A stretch of DNA of 51,455 bases, taken from NCBI GenBank assembly GCA_002753515.1, contig PEAK01000027.1:1-51455 (forward strand). Reading direction: 5' to 3'. Positions 10,007 through 17,836 of the stretch are shown piece by piece. A program made the position numbers and the translations under genes. Within the stretch, counting starts at the first letter, position 1, and the number at the start of each line of letters is the position of its first letter. The notes under the pieces are model-generated. The model made no database searches, was not told where the DNA came from, and saw nothing but the letters and a program-made list of their open reading frames with translations. The DNA comes from Magnetococcales bacterium (lineage in GTDB: Bacteria > Pseudomonadota > Magnetococcia > Magnetococcales > UBA8363).

Positions 10007-10885
10007 ATGGACCGGAATAACCCGCCCTTCTTCACGAACGATTCCCTGGATGATACGTTTTTCAAACGTCTCAGCACCGAGATTCATGACCGTTTCGGCA
10101 TCCGACTGCCCATCACCAAAAAAAGCCTCTTGGCCTCGGGGTTACAGAGGCGCATGCACAGCCTTGGCCTCACCAGCCTGTCGGAATACAACGCCATTTT
10201 GTTCAGCCCGGAAGAAAATGACCAGCGGGAGTTCGTGTTGCTGCTGGATGCCATGACCAGCTACACAACCAAATTTTTTCGCAATTCCAGGCAATTTGAG
10301 TTTCTGGCACAAACATCGCTCCCGGAATTGATCAAGACCCATGGTGCCGGCATCAGTCGGGTACTCAATATTTGGAGTGCCGGATGCGCCACTGGTGAAG
10401 ATTCCTATACCCTGGCCATGGTTCTGTGCGAATTTGCCAATCATTACCCCGGGATTCCATTTAAATCGCAAATATTGGCAACAGATGTCAGTCCAAAAAT
10501 ATTGGAATTTGCCAAAAACGCCATTTACGAGATGGAAAAGGTCCAATCCATCCCGGATGCGTTGAAGAAAAAATATTTACTCAAAAGCAAGGATCATCGC
10601 AAAAGTCTCGCCCGGGTGGTCCCCCCGCTTCGGGCCATGGTCAACTTTCGCCGCCTGGATTTCATGGATCCCTCGTTCGGCTTGCGGGAAAAGATGGACG
10701 TGATCTTTTGCCGCAACATCCTCAGCTATTTTGACCGGGACACCCAGGAACACCTGGTCAACAAACTGAGCCGTCACATGGTCCCTGGGGGGTATCTGTT
10801 CGCTGGCCCTTCCGAATCTCTGCAAAGCTTGGCCACCCCTCTGACCCCCCTGGCCCCCGCGATTTACCAACTCCCCAATTGGTAG
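10007..10885 (+). CDS. cheR: Chemotaxis protein methyltransferase CheR
   Basis: CheR (292 aa) methylates chemoreceptor glutamates using S-adenosylmethionine. The N-terminal helical domain (about 1-90) precedes the SAM domain. Signatures are TTKFFRN (family motif TxFFR), IWSAGCATGEDSYTLAM (SAM loop), ILATDVS, and FCRNILSYFD. The C-terminal GPSESL motif is present. It pairs with cheB just upstream. The C-terminus lacks the pentapeptide-binding or TPR extensions found in some CheR proteins. Confidence 0.96.
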   Translation: MDRNNPPFFTNDSLDDTFFKRLSTEIHDRFGIRLPITKKSLLASGLQRRMHSLGLTSLSEYNAILFSPEENDQREFVLLLDAMTSYTTKFFRNSRQFEFLAQTSLPELIKTHGAGISRVLNIWSAGCATGEDSYTLAMVLCEFANHYPGIPFKSQILATDVSPKILEFAKNAIYEMEKVQSIPDALKKKYLLKSKDHRKSLARVVPPLRAMVNFRRLDFMDPSFGLREKMDVIFCRNILSYFDRDTQEHLVNKLSRHMVPGGYLFAGPSESLQSLATPLTPLAPAIYQLPNW

Positions 10886-10922
10886 CTTCCCTGAAAGGTT
10901 CTCCAGGTAATTGTCTTGTTTG

Positions 10923-11513
10923 TTAGTTGGCGACACTTTTGAGAAAGACTTGCTCGGAAACCTCGTCGCGCTGTTTGATGATACCGTCGATTTGTTGCAG
11001 AATGGCCGTGATCTCCTGTTGGGCATTGGCGATTTCCCCACGAACCTGGGGCACCTTATTGGTCAACATTTCAATCTGTGCCTTGCGCTTGCTGACGACG
11101 GATTCGTTCGCCTCCTTCACCTTGACAACCTCCAACCGCTGTGTTTCCGTGGAGATCATGGGGTCTATGAGGGAAGCCTCCTGCGCCTTGCGGTATTTGT
11201 TGATAGCCTCGGCGACCGGACGTTCCTCAACCAGCAAGGTCTTTTGGGCAGCGGCAAGTTCCGCTTCCAGGTCAACCAACGCCTTTTGCGCCATTTGCAT
11301 GCGTTGCTGCTGTTGCATGTGGGCATTGCTCAGGTTGGCCAGGGCCCCATTCAACGCCTGGATGTTTTGCATCCTGGACGCCGAATTTTCAGGGTACGTC
11401 CAGGCCCCTGTTCCAAATGCGTCCGGGTGGGGTGCAACGATCCATGTTGCCGCCGCCAGGAGGGCACAGGCAATGGCCATCCGATAACCCGAGAGGTACT
11501 TCTTGAAGTTCAT
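10923..11513 (-). CDS. Secreted coiled-coil protein of unknown function
   Basis: This is a 196-aa protein with an N-terminal signal peptide (MNFKKYLSGYRMAIACALLAAATW, cut probably after the Ala/His-rich region). A long predicted coiled coil rich in Ala, Gln, Glu and Lys follows (for example MQQQQRMQMAQKALVDLEAE). The start at 11513 has GGAG 7 nt upstream. No domain was recognised. It resembles periplasmic coiled-coil adaptor or OmpH-like helices only in composition. The gene is convergent with cheR and divergent from the AI-2E permease, so the context gives no function. Confidence 0.68.
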   Translation of the reverse strand: MNFKKYLSGYRMAIACALLAAATWIVAPHPDAFGTGAWTYPENSASRMQNIQALNGALANLSNAHMQQQQRMQMAQKALVDLEAELAAAQKTLLVEERPVAEAINKYRKAQEASLIDPMISTETQRLEVVKVKEANESVVSKRKAQIEMLTNKVPQVRGEIANAQQEITAILQQIDGIIKQRDEVSEQVFLKSVAN

Positions 11514-11615
11514 GGTTTTTCTCCACATCGTTCTAGACACGTCATGATACCGGGATCAACACCGGCCGTCGCAAAGCCCGTCCCCATTCCACAACCCAAT
11601 TATACAAAGAAACCC

Positions 11616-12758
11616 ATGCCCGCCAGTTTACACCCGGACACACCCCTGCAATCAAACCTTCCACACCAGAACGGGTTTTTACTCCTTTTGATCGCCTTGG
11701 CCATCGCCGGGTTGCTATGGCTGTTCACCCCTTTCCTGCCAGGTCTGTTCCTGGCGGTATTGCTGGCAACAGCCACCTTCCCGATGTATCGACGCCTCAC
11801 CCGGTACCTGTCACTAGGATCGGACAAAGCAGCCCTGATCATGACTGTTTTGATCTTACTCCTCGTCATTTCCCCCATCCTGTATCTGTTGTCAGCCAGC
11901 GCCATCATGGCCAGTGATGTTGTCTTCAGCCTGAAAAACTGGGCAACCGGACTTGAAAACCATACCGTCCTGGTGGAAACGCTGAGAACCCTCCTCCAGG
12001 CGCTCCCCATCCCTGAAGTGTTCCAAAATTTTCTCACGGAGCAAATAACCAACAATCAGGAAACCTTGATTCACTCGGCAACCAACGGATTGCTGTTTTT
12101 GTTCAAGGGTATCACCAACAACAGCTTGTCCTTCATCACGTCTCTGATCCTGGTGGTTTTTTCCCTGTATTTTTTATACCGGGATGGCCCCGCCATGGTT
12201 CGCAAAGTACGTCTCTTGACCCCATTACCCAACCATTTCGATGATTTTTTATTACATCGCTTCGCCGGCCTCGCCACGGTACTCACCATAAGCACCGTGG
12301 CCATCTCCCTGATCCAGGGCATTTCTTTCGCCGCCATCACCGCCATATTCGGTCTGCACTGGTTCTTTTTCGGCGTCAGCATGGCAGTCGCCTCCTTCAT
12401 CCCGGTCATCGGTGGCCTGATCATCTGGGGCCCCGTCTCCTACTACCTGTTTTCCATTGGCAGGGAAGGGGCCGGGTTGTTTTTGGTGTGTTGGAGTGCC
12501 ATCGTCAACGGATTTCTCATCGATAACGTCTTACGTCCTTTCGTCATAAGCTATCTTTCAACCTGGTTCAGCACGGATGACCCCGACGATAATCTTTCCG
12601 CACTGGATCATACCCTGCTCACAACCCTGGCAACATTGGGCGGCATCATGGATTTCGGCATTCTCGGGCTGTTTTTCGGACCCGTCATCGCCGCCATGGC
12701 CATTGCCGTTTTTGAACTCTACGAAAAAATCTACCAGAACCAACTCGATCATTCCTGA
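11616..12758 (+). CDS. AI-2E family (PerM/TqsA-like) membrane permease
   Basis: This 380-aa integral membrane protein of the AI-2E/PerM transporter family has about 7-8 hydrophobic segments. The first pair lies at about 15-60. A hydrophilic region at about 100-160 separates them from a block of four or more helices containing SFIPVIGGLIIWGP, a hallmark of the family, and the C-terminal GGIMDFGILGLFFGPV. Members export small molecules such as autoinducer-2 or act as Na+/H+ antiporters, so the substrate is open. Starts at 11544 or 11616 are possible; neither has a strong Shine-Dalgarno, and the shorter one is given. Confidence 0.86.
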   Translation: MPASLHPDTPLQSNLPHQNGFLLLLIALAIAGLLWLFTPFLPGLFLAVLLATATFPMYRRLTRYLSLGSDKAALIMTVLILLLVISPILYLLSASAIMASDVVFSLKNWATGLENHTVLVETLRTLLQALPIPEVFQNFLTEQITNNQETLIHSATNGLLFLFKGITNNSLSFITSLILVVFSLYFLYRDGPAMVRKVRLLTPLPNHFDDFLLHRFAGLATVLTISTVAISLIQGISFAAITAIFGLHWFFFGVSMAVASFIPVIGGLIIWGPVSYYLFSIGREGAGLFLVCWSAIVNGFLIDNVLRPFVISYLSTWFSTDDPDDNLSALDHTLLTTLATLGGIMDFGILGLFFGPVIAAMAIAVFELYEKIYQNQLDHS

Positions 12759-12918
12759 CTTTCGTTCTTTTGCCAACTCACTGCCAAAAAACGAAATTAT
12801 TTGACAGGATCATTATTCTCCGTGGACTTGGACCCAGCCTTCGGGTATGGTTGGGTCGGAAAGTGAGTGAGACTTGAAACCAGGGCCAACCGCCCTATCA
12901 TGGTCATAAGGAAGGGTC

Positions 12919-13188
12919 ATGCCCACGGAAACCGTCCTGCAACTCGTCATTGACGCCTTGAAAACCGCCCTGCTCATCTCCGCCCCCATGCTCCTCACCG
13001 CGCTCGTGGTGGGTATCGTCATCTCCCTGTTTCAATCCGTGACCCAAATCCAGGAAATGACCCTCACCTTCATCCCGAAAATATTGGCAACTTTCCTGGC
13101 CCTCTCCCTCACCCTCCCATGGATGCTGGAAACCATCATGGATTACTTCAAGCGACTCTTTGACTCCATCCCCAGCATCGTCAATTAA
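12919..13188 (+). CDS. fliQ: Flagellar export apparatus protein FliQ
   Basis: FliQ is a small inner-membrane subunit of the flagellar type III export gate (FliP5Q4R1). The protein is 89 aa, the family length, with two hydrophobic hairpin helices (about 16-38 and 50-75) and the conserved VGIVISLFQSVTQIQE turn. An AAGGAAGG Shine-Dalgarno precedes the start. It heads fliQ-fliR-flhB; fliP is not immediately upstream, where the AI-2E family gene lies instead. Confidence 0.96.
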   Translation: MPTETVLQLVIDALKTALLISAPMLLTALVVGIVISLFQSVTQIQEMTLTFIPKILATFLALSLTLPWMLETIMDYFKRLFDSIPSIVN

Positions 13189-13208
13189 TCATCCGCCGGA
13201 GAACCACG

Positions 13209-14006
13209 TTGGATCCCCTCGCTCTCATCGACTTTCTCGGTTTTTCGGTCGGTGAAGTGGAACGGGCCATTTTGATCCTCGCAAGACTGACAGGCCTGTT
13301 CCTTTCCGCCCCGTTTTTCTCCCGTGCCGCGGGTCCGAGTCGCATCAAAGCCGCGCTCCTGTTGGCCCTGACCGTTGTCATTTTCCCCCTGGTGGCCCCG
13401 TGGAGCGGTGAGAATAAGAGTCACGTACCCGCCATGTTCGCCGCTGCCATCACGGAAACCGTTGTCGGTGCCACCATGGGCATGCTGGTCCACTGGGTAC
13501 TCGTCTCCGTCCAGGTGGCCGGCAATGTCATCGGTTTCCAGATGGGCCTTTCCATGGCCATGGTCATGGATCCAACGTCGGGAATCCAGGAAGGTGTGTT
13601 GTCCAATCTGCTCTACCTGACCGTTCTGGTCCTGTTCATTTCCGTTGGTGGCCATTTCCTCCTGCTTGAAGCCGTTACCCGCTCCTTCCAGGCCATCCCT
13701 TTGGGGGGCGGACTGCCCCATGCCGGAAACGCCCTGGAATCCGCACTCAAAGCACTGGCCGCCATGTTCAATCTGGCCTTGCTGATCTCCGCCCCCATTC
13801 TGGTCGCCACAACACTGCTTTACATCGGGTTGGGTCTGATCAACCGCGCCTCCCCACAAATCCAGGTGTTCTTCCTCTCCATGCCCATGGCTCAAATGAT
13901 GGGCTTTATCATCCTGGGACTCACCATGGCACTCTTTGCTCGCGTCATGCTTCGGGAAATCGATACTTTTTTTACCTTCGCCTTCCACTCGATCGGATTT
14001 CAATGA
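13209..14006 (+). CDS. fliR: Flagellar export apparatus protein FliR
   Basis: This is the FliR export-gate subunit (265 aa), with about six hydrophobic segments and the family stretch GFQMGLSMAMVMDP. It starts at a TTG at 13209, preceded by GGAG about 7 nt upstream, 20 nt after the fliQ stop. FlhB begins 8 nt after its stop, so the three genes are an operon. In the gate FliR caps the FliP/FliQ helix and contacts FlhB. Confidence 0.95.
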   Translation: MDPLALIDFLGFSVGEVERAILILARLTGLFLSAPFFSRAAGPSRIKAALLLALTVVIFPLVAPWSGENKSHVPAMFAAAITETVVGATMGMLVHWVLVSVQVAGNVIGFQMGLSMAMVMDPTSGIQEGVLSNLLYLTVLVLFISVGGHFLLLEAVTRSFQAIPLGGGLPHAGNALESALKALAAMFNLALLISAPILVATTLLYIGLGLINRASPQIQVFFLSMPMAQMMGFIILGLTMALFARVMLREIDTFFTFAFHSIGFQ

Positions 14007-14014
14007 GCTGACCC

Positions 14015-15085
14015 ATGGCAGATGATGTCGATCAAGAATCACGTACCGAAGACCCAACTTCCAAACGGATGTCGGACGCCCGTGGCAAAGGTCAGGTCAC
14101 CACATCCAGAGAGGTGGGAACGGCTCTACTGCTTCTGGCCACAACGACGCTGTTCTTCTTTCAGGGTGAAAAGCTTTGGTTTGCGATGCAAAATAAAATG
14201 CGCTTTTTCTTGAGCGGTTTTATGAGCGACAGCATCCAACCCCAGGGAATCGTCGTCTTGTTGCAGGATATTATCGTCTCTTTTATCCTCGACATGGCCC
14301 CATTTTTCATACTCCTGATGATCATTGCCATTTTGAGTTCCACCATCCAGCACGGCTTCCTGATCACCATTGAGCCCATCATGCCCTCCTTCTCCCGGCT
14401 CAATCCAATTCAGGGCATCAAGCGTCTTTTTTCCTTCAAATCCATCATCGAACTGATTAAATCCATCATTAAACTGTTCATCATCTCCATTGCCGTCTAT
14501 ATCTCCCTTAAAAACAGCGCCTTGGAAATATTTGGACTCACAGATACCAATCTGGGACATGTCATCCGGGTCCTTGGCAATGATATTTTCCATCTGATGG
14601 TATTGGTAACCATCGCCTTTCTGAGCTTGGCAGTTGTCGATTTCATGTATCAGCAGCACGAATATATCAAAGGGCTGCGCATGACCAAACAGGAAGTCAA
14701 GGATGAGCAAAAGCAGATGGAAGGCGATCCGATGGTCAAAGGGCGTATCCGGCAGATTCAACGGGAAATGGCCCAGCGCCGCATGATGGAGGAAGTCCCC
14801 AAGGCTGACGTTGTCATCACCAACCCGACGCATTATGCGGCGGCGCTGCTCTACAAACAGGGCGAAATGGCGGCCCCCAAGCTGGTGGCCAAAGGGCGGG
14901 GACGCACTGCGGAGAGAATTCGGGAAATTGCCAGAGAAAACAAAGTTGTCCTGGTAGAAAACCCCCCATTGGCCCGCTCGCTTTACAGCGATGTGCCCCT
15001 GGATGCGGTTATCCCGCCGCAACTCTTCAAGGCTGTTGCGCAAGTCCTGGCCTACGTCTACAGCCTAAGGCGCAGCAGACGATGA
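14015..15085 (+). CDS. flhB: Flagellar biosynthesis protein FlhB
   Basis: FlhB (356 aa) is the substrate-specificity switch of the flagellar export apparatus. The N-terminal half has four hydrophobic segments. The cytoplasmic half carries the self-cleavage motif NPTH at Asn270-Pro271, with the typical NPTHYAAALLY surroundings. The N-terminus (SRTEDPTSKRMSDARGKGQV) is canonical. FlhA does not follow; instead the 3' end overlaps by 21 nt the 3' end of a minus-strand adaptor gene, so the operon ends here. Confidence 0.96.
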   Translation: MADDVDQESRTEDPTSKRMSDARGKGQVTTSREVGTALLLLATTTLFFFQGEKLWFAMQNKMRFFLSGFMSDSIQPQGIVVLLQDIIVSFILDMAPFFILLMIIAILSSTIQHGFLITIEPIMPSFSRLNPIQGIKRLFSFKSIIELIKSIIKLFIISIAVYISLKNSALEIFGLTDTNLGHVIRVLGNDIFHLMVLVTIAFLSLAVVDFMYQQHEYIKGLRMTKQEVKDEQKQMEGDPMVKGRIRQIQREMAQRRMMEEVPKADVVITNPTHYAAALLYKQGEMAAPKLVAKGRGRTAERIREIARENKVVLVENPPLARSLYSDVPLDAVIPPQLFKAVAQVLAYVYSLRRSRR

Positions 15086-15871
15086 GGGGGATGCGGCCTC
15101 AAACACCACGGGACCACTCATCCCCGGAATCAGATCCTCCTTGACGTCCAGCATCCTGGCCACAACCCGCACCGTCTGACCCGCCGGGTTGATGCGTCCT
15201 CCGATGTTCTTGACCTGGGCATGGTAACACCCTTTGGTTTCATCCAGCATCACAGCCACCCCGCCACCCATCTTGATCCCCGACAACAGGTTGGCAGGGA
15301 GAATCACATGTACCTCAAACGGGGAATTACCGACGATATCCAACAGGGGCTGACCCGCATTCACCGATTCAAACGGTTTGACCAAACGTTCGGCAACTCG
15401 TCCGGCAAAGGGGGCAGTAACGACACATTTTTCAACCTCGGCCTGCTGAATGGCCACTTCGGCCACAGCCCCCAGCCGTTCCGCCTCCAATAGTTCCACA
15501 TCCAAGGTGCTTGTTGAACGCAACTCCACCAACTTGCGATGCACAGTCAGACGTTGATTGATCCCCTCTAATTGCGCCTTAGCCTTTTTTAAACGCGCCT
15601 CCCGATCGGGACAATGAAACCGAACCAGGACTTCCCCAGCCTTGAAACTTTGGCGCAGTTCATGGCGAATCTCCAGGATACGCCCCGCCAACTCGCTGGA
15701 CAGGATGGCTTCCTGGGAGGCCACCAAAAGGCCGCGCAAGGATTCTCCCGCCCCGCTCTCATCCTGAAGCAAAGGCATTTTGGCACAGGGAAATTTCAAT
15801 TCGCCGGCCACTCCGCCCCCCCCTGCCAAAGCGGCGATCACCATCAGCGCAAATGCGAGAAATAGTTTCAT
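15065..15871 (-). CDS. Periplasmic adaptor (membrane fusion) subunit, HlyD/RND type
   Basis: This 268-aa protein has a signal peptide (MKLFLAFALMVIAALAGGG) and a compact membrane-fusion-protein architecture: a lipoyl/barrel half-motif (GRILEIRHELRQSFKAGEVL), a short alpha hairpin (about 90-150), then VTAPFAGRVAERLVKPFESV, the second lipoyl half. It is short for the family, with the membrane-proximal domain reduced. Its start overlaps the stop of the upstream TolC-like gene by 4 nt (ATGA), so the two are translationally coupled. No inner-membrane pump follows; the next gene (flhB) is on the other strand. Confidence 0.82.
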   Translation of the reverse strand: MKLFLAFALMVIAALAGGGGVAGELKFPCAKMPLLQDESGAGESLRGLLVASQEAILSSELAGRILEIRHELRQSFKAGEVLVRFHCPDREARLKKAKAQLEGINQRLTVHRKLVELRSTSTLDVELLEAERLGAVAEVAIQQAEVEKCVVTAPFAGRVAERLVKPFESVNAGQPLLDIVGNSPFEVHVILPANLLSGIKMGGGVAVMLDETKGCYHAQVKNIGGRINPAGQTVRVVARMLDVKEDLIPGMSGPVVFEAASPSSSAAP

Positions 15872-17403
15872 CCAGCCGCACCTGACACACGCATATTATC
15901 CAAGGATCCCCACTCCATCTCACCCGAACCCCAGCGACGAATCACCCCCTTCAGCATCGCGGTCAAGGCATCCAGATCACACACTTCAAGCTTTTCCGGA
16001 AGTGGGTCCATACCGATGGAAACAAAAATTTGACCGGCTGAATTTTGCAATTCGGCATAGGAAAGGCCCAATTGCAAGCGCCGGTATATCGCCCGTGCCT
16101 GCGCCTGAATCACATCCAAACCCGTCATGGTCTGACGCGCCTCATTGGAAAAGTGCTGAATCTTGTCAGCCGTTTCACTCATATTTTTGACCAGTTCATA
16201 CTCCTCCAACGTTTGATTGTAACGTATCAACGCCACATGAACCTGGGTCAAAATAGCCATCCCCATGGAAAGACGCCGCATATCCCCGGACTCTTCCCGG
16301 ATCGATGTCACTTTGAGGGAATCGCCACCTGCGGCCAAGTTGATCAAGTTCCAGGCCATCTTCAAACCACCATCCGCCCATTGTTTGTTGAACAGGAAAC
16401 TGTTGTCCGCCCCATGCACCCCCGCCTGAAAGCTCAACACTGGTAACGCTTGCAACAAAGTCGCCTTGGTCTCCGCCACATCGATCCTTTTTTGATAATC
16501 CTCCTCACGCAATTCAGGGCGGAAAAAGAGGGCCATCCGCTCCAACAGGTCGGTGTCATGGGGGACATTCGGGGTTGTCATGGCCTGCCGCTCCGGGACC
16601 TCCAGGCGAAAATCCTCCTTGAGATCCTGGTTCATCAAAGCGGCCAACTGGGTTTTGGCAACGGAAAGATCACGTTGCAACGTCACGATTTGATAGACTG
16701 TTTCCAACAGGCCCATACGGTATTTCAAGGTATCCAGCGGAGGTTGCAGCAAGGTATCCCCCGATTTTTTGGCATCTTCCAGGGCCAGGTTGGCCTCCGC
16801 CAAAAACGTGGCGATATCTGGCAGCAGCTCCTGGGCAACCACCGCCCGCCAATAGGCCTGCCGGACCTCCTGAATAATGTTTTGCACCACCTTGCGCCGC
16901 CGTTGCTCCGTCACCAGATAGCGATCCGCCTGCTGTCTGGCTTTGAAATAGCTGACGCCAAAATCCAATATATTCCATGTCATGGCCAAATCAACATCGC
17001 CATTGGTCCTGTCCGAGGAGGTCGAGTATTGCAGACTGGTATCACCGGTGAGCAACGAACGGCTGGAAGAACCCAGGGCATTGCTACGCCCGGTATAACC
17101 CGCCTGCAGCGTCACCTGGGGCAAAAGCTGATAGCCGGCCAACGTACTCTGTCCCAAGGAGAGTGCCGACTCCATGGTTTTAAGACGGTGGTCCAAATTG
17201 TAACGAATGGCACGCGCCATGGCCTCTTCCAGAGGGATGGCCCGGACGATCGGTTGCATATCTTTGTGGTAGCTCTCCCGATCCCCCTGGACCCGTTGCA
17301 AGGTGCTGGACAAGGGGAATGGTTCCGGTTTGACGGCGCAAGAGACGAGCAACGACGACAATACAACCAGCAGACACGTAACGCGAAGTGTAGACAATGC
17401 CAC
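15868..17403 (-). CDS. TolC-family outer membrane efflux lipoprotein
   Basis: This is a 511-aa outer-membrane factor of the TolC/OprM type. The N-terminus has a lipoprotein signal ending LLVSC, so it is probably lipid-anchored like OprM. Two repeated outer-membrane-efflux halves can be followed: the helical segments around RAIRYNLDHRLKTMES and RVDVAETKATLLQALPVLSF-like regions, each with long Gln/Ala-rich helices. Such proteins form the exit duct for tripartite efflux or type I secretion. Its coupling to the adaptor gene suggests one system; the energy-coupled component must lie elsewhere. Confidence 0.86.
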   Translation of the reverse strand: MALSTLRVTCLLVVLSSLLVSCAVKPEPFPLSSTLQRVQGDRESYHKDMQPIVRAIPLEEAMARAIRYNLDHRLKTMESALSLGQSTLAGYQLLPQVTLQAGYTGRSNALGSSSRSLLTGDTSLQYSTSSDRTNGDVDLAMTWNILDFGVSYFKARQQADRYLVTEQRRRKVVQNIIQEVRQAYWRAVVAQELLPDIATFLAEANLALEDAKKSGDTLLQPPLDTLKYRMGLLETVYQIVTLQRDLSVAKTQLAALMNQDLKEDFRLEVPERQAMTTPNVPHDTDLLERMALFFRPELREEDYQKRIDVAETKATLLQALPVLSFQAGVHGADNSFLFNKQWADGGLKMAWNLINLAAGGDSLKVTSIREESGDMRRLSMGMAILTQVHVALIRYNQTLEEYELVKNMSETADKIQHFSNEARQTMTGLDVIQAQARAIYRRLQLGLSYAELQNSAGQIFVSIGMDPLPEKLEVCDLDALTAMLKGVIRRWGSGEMEWGSLDNMRVSGAAG

Positions 17404-17495
17404 ATTCCCTTCCTCAAGAGTTGCCTCTCATCCGGGAAAGGGTATCGGTTGTCCTGGAAAAAATGATAATATCTTTTTTTGCTTGTGATAATGAA

Positions 17496-17774
17496 TCAGT
17501 GCATCTTGATGATGGCCGCAAGTGCGCCAAAACCCGCAATCATGAGCCCGCCAAGTTTAAAGGTGAGCCGGTATTCAAGCTCGCGCATTTCGGCTCTGAT
17601 TTCGCGCATTTCAGATTTAAGCACGGTAATATCGCCTTTGGTGGCCAAGTCGTTCAACTGTGACTCCTGGACCTTTTTAAGCGCCCCCACCATGCCTTTG
17701 GCTTGTGCGTCATCAAATCCAGAAGCCTTCAGTTCTTCAACAAATTCCAATGTGTCAAATGTTGCTGTCGTCAC
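17496..17774 (-). CDS. Small coiled-coil, membrane-anchored protein (DUF1640-like)
   Basis: This is a 92-aa protein with an N-terminal helical part (TLEFVEELKASGFDDAQAKG), a coiled coil (ITVLKSEMREIRAEMRELEY) and one C-terminal membrane helix (LGGLMIAGFGALAAII). This layout matches DUF1640/CCDC90-like proteins. GTG at 17774 is chosen because AAAGGAG lies just upstream; the frame is open to 17831 but without a ribosome site. The function is unknown. It lies between the Aas-like gene and the TolC-like gene on the same strand. Confidence 0.7.
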   Translation of the reverse strand: MTTATFDTLEFVEELKASGFDDAQAKGMVGALKKVQESQLNDLATKGDITVLKSEMREIRAEMRELEYRLTFKLGGLMIAGFGALAAIIKMH

Positions 17775-17836
17775 GGCTATTTCTCCTTTGTCTGAAGCAT
17801 ACCACAAAAAATCCCCCCTTTCGATTGCCAAACGAC

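Noticed and set aside
10911-11615. N-terminal extension of the AI-2E permease frame
   Set aside because: It runs antisense through the secreted coiled-coil gene, which has its own signal peptide and ribosome site; the permease family starts near 11616.
12759-12918. Sigma-54 or sigma-28 promoter before fliQ
   Set aside because: No convincing GG-N10-GC or TAAA/GCCGATAA pair could be found in the 160-nt gap.
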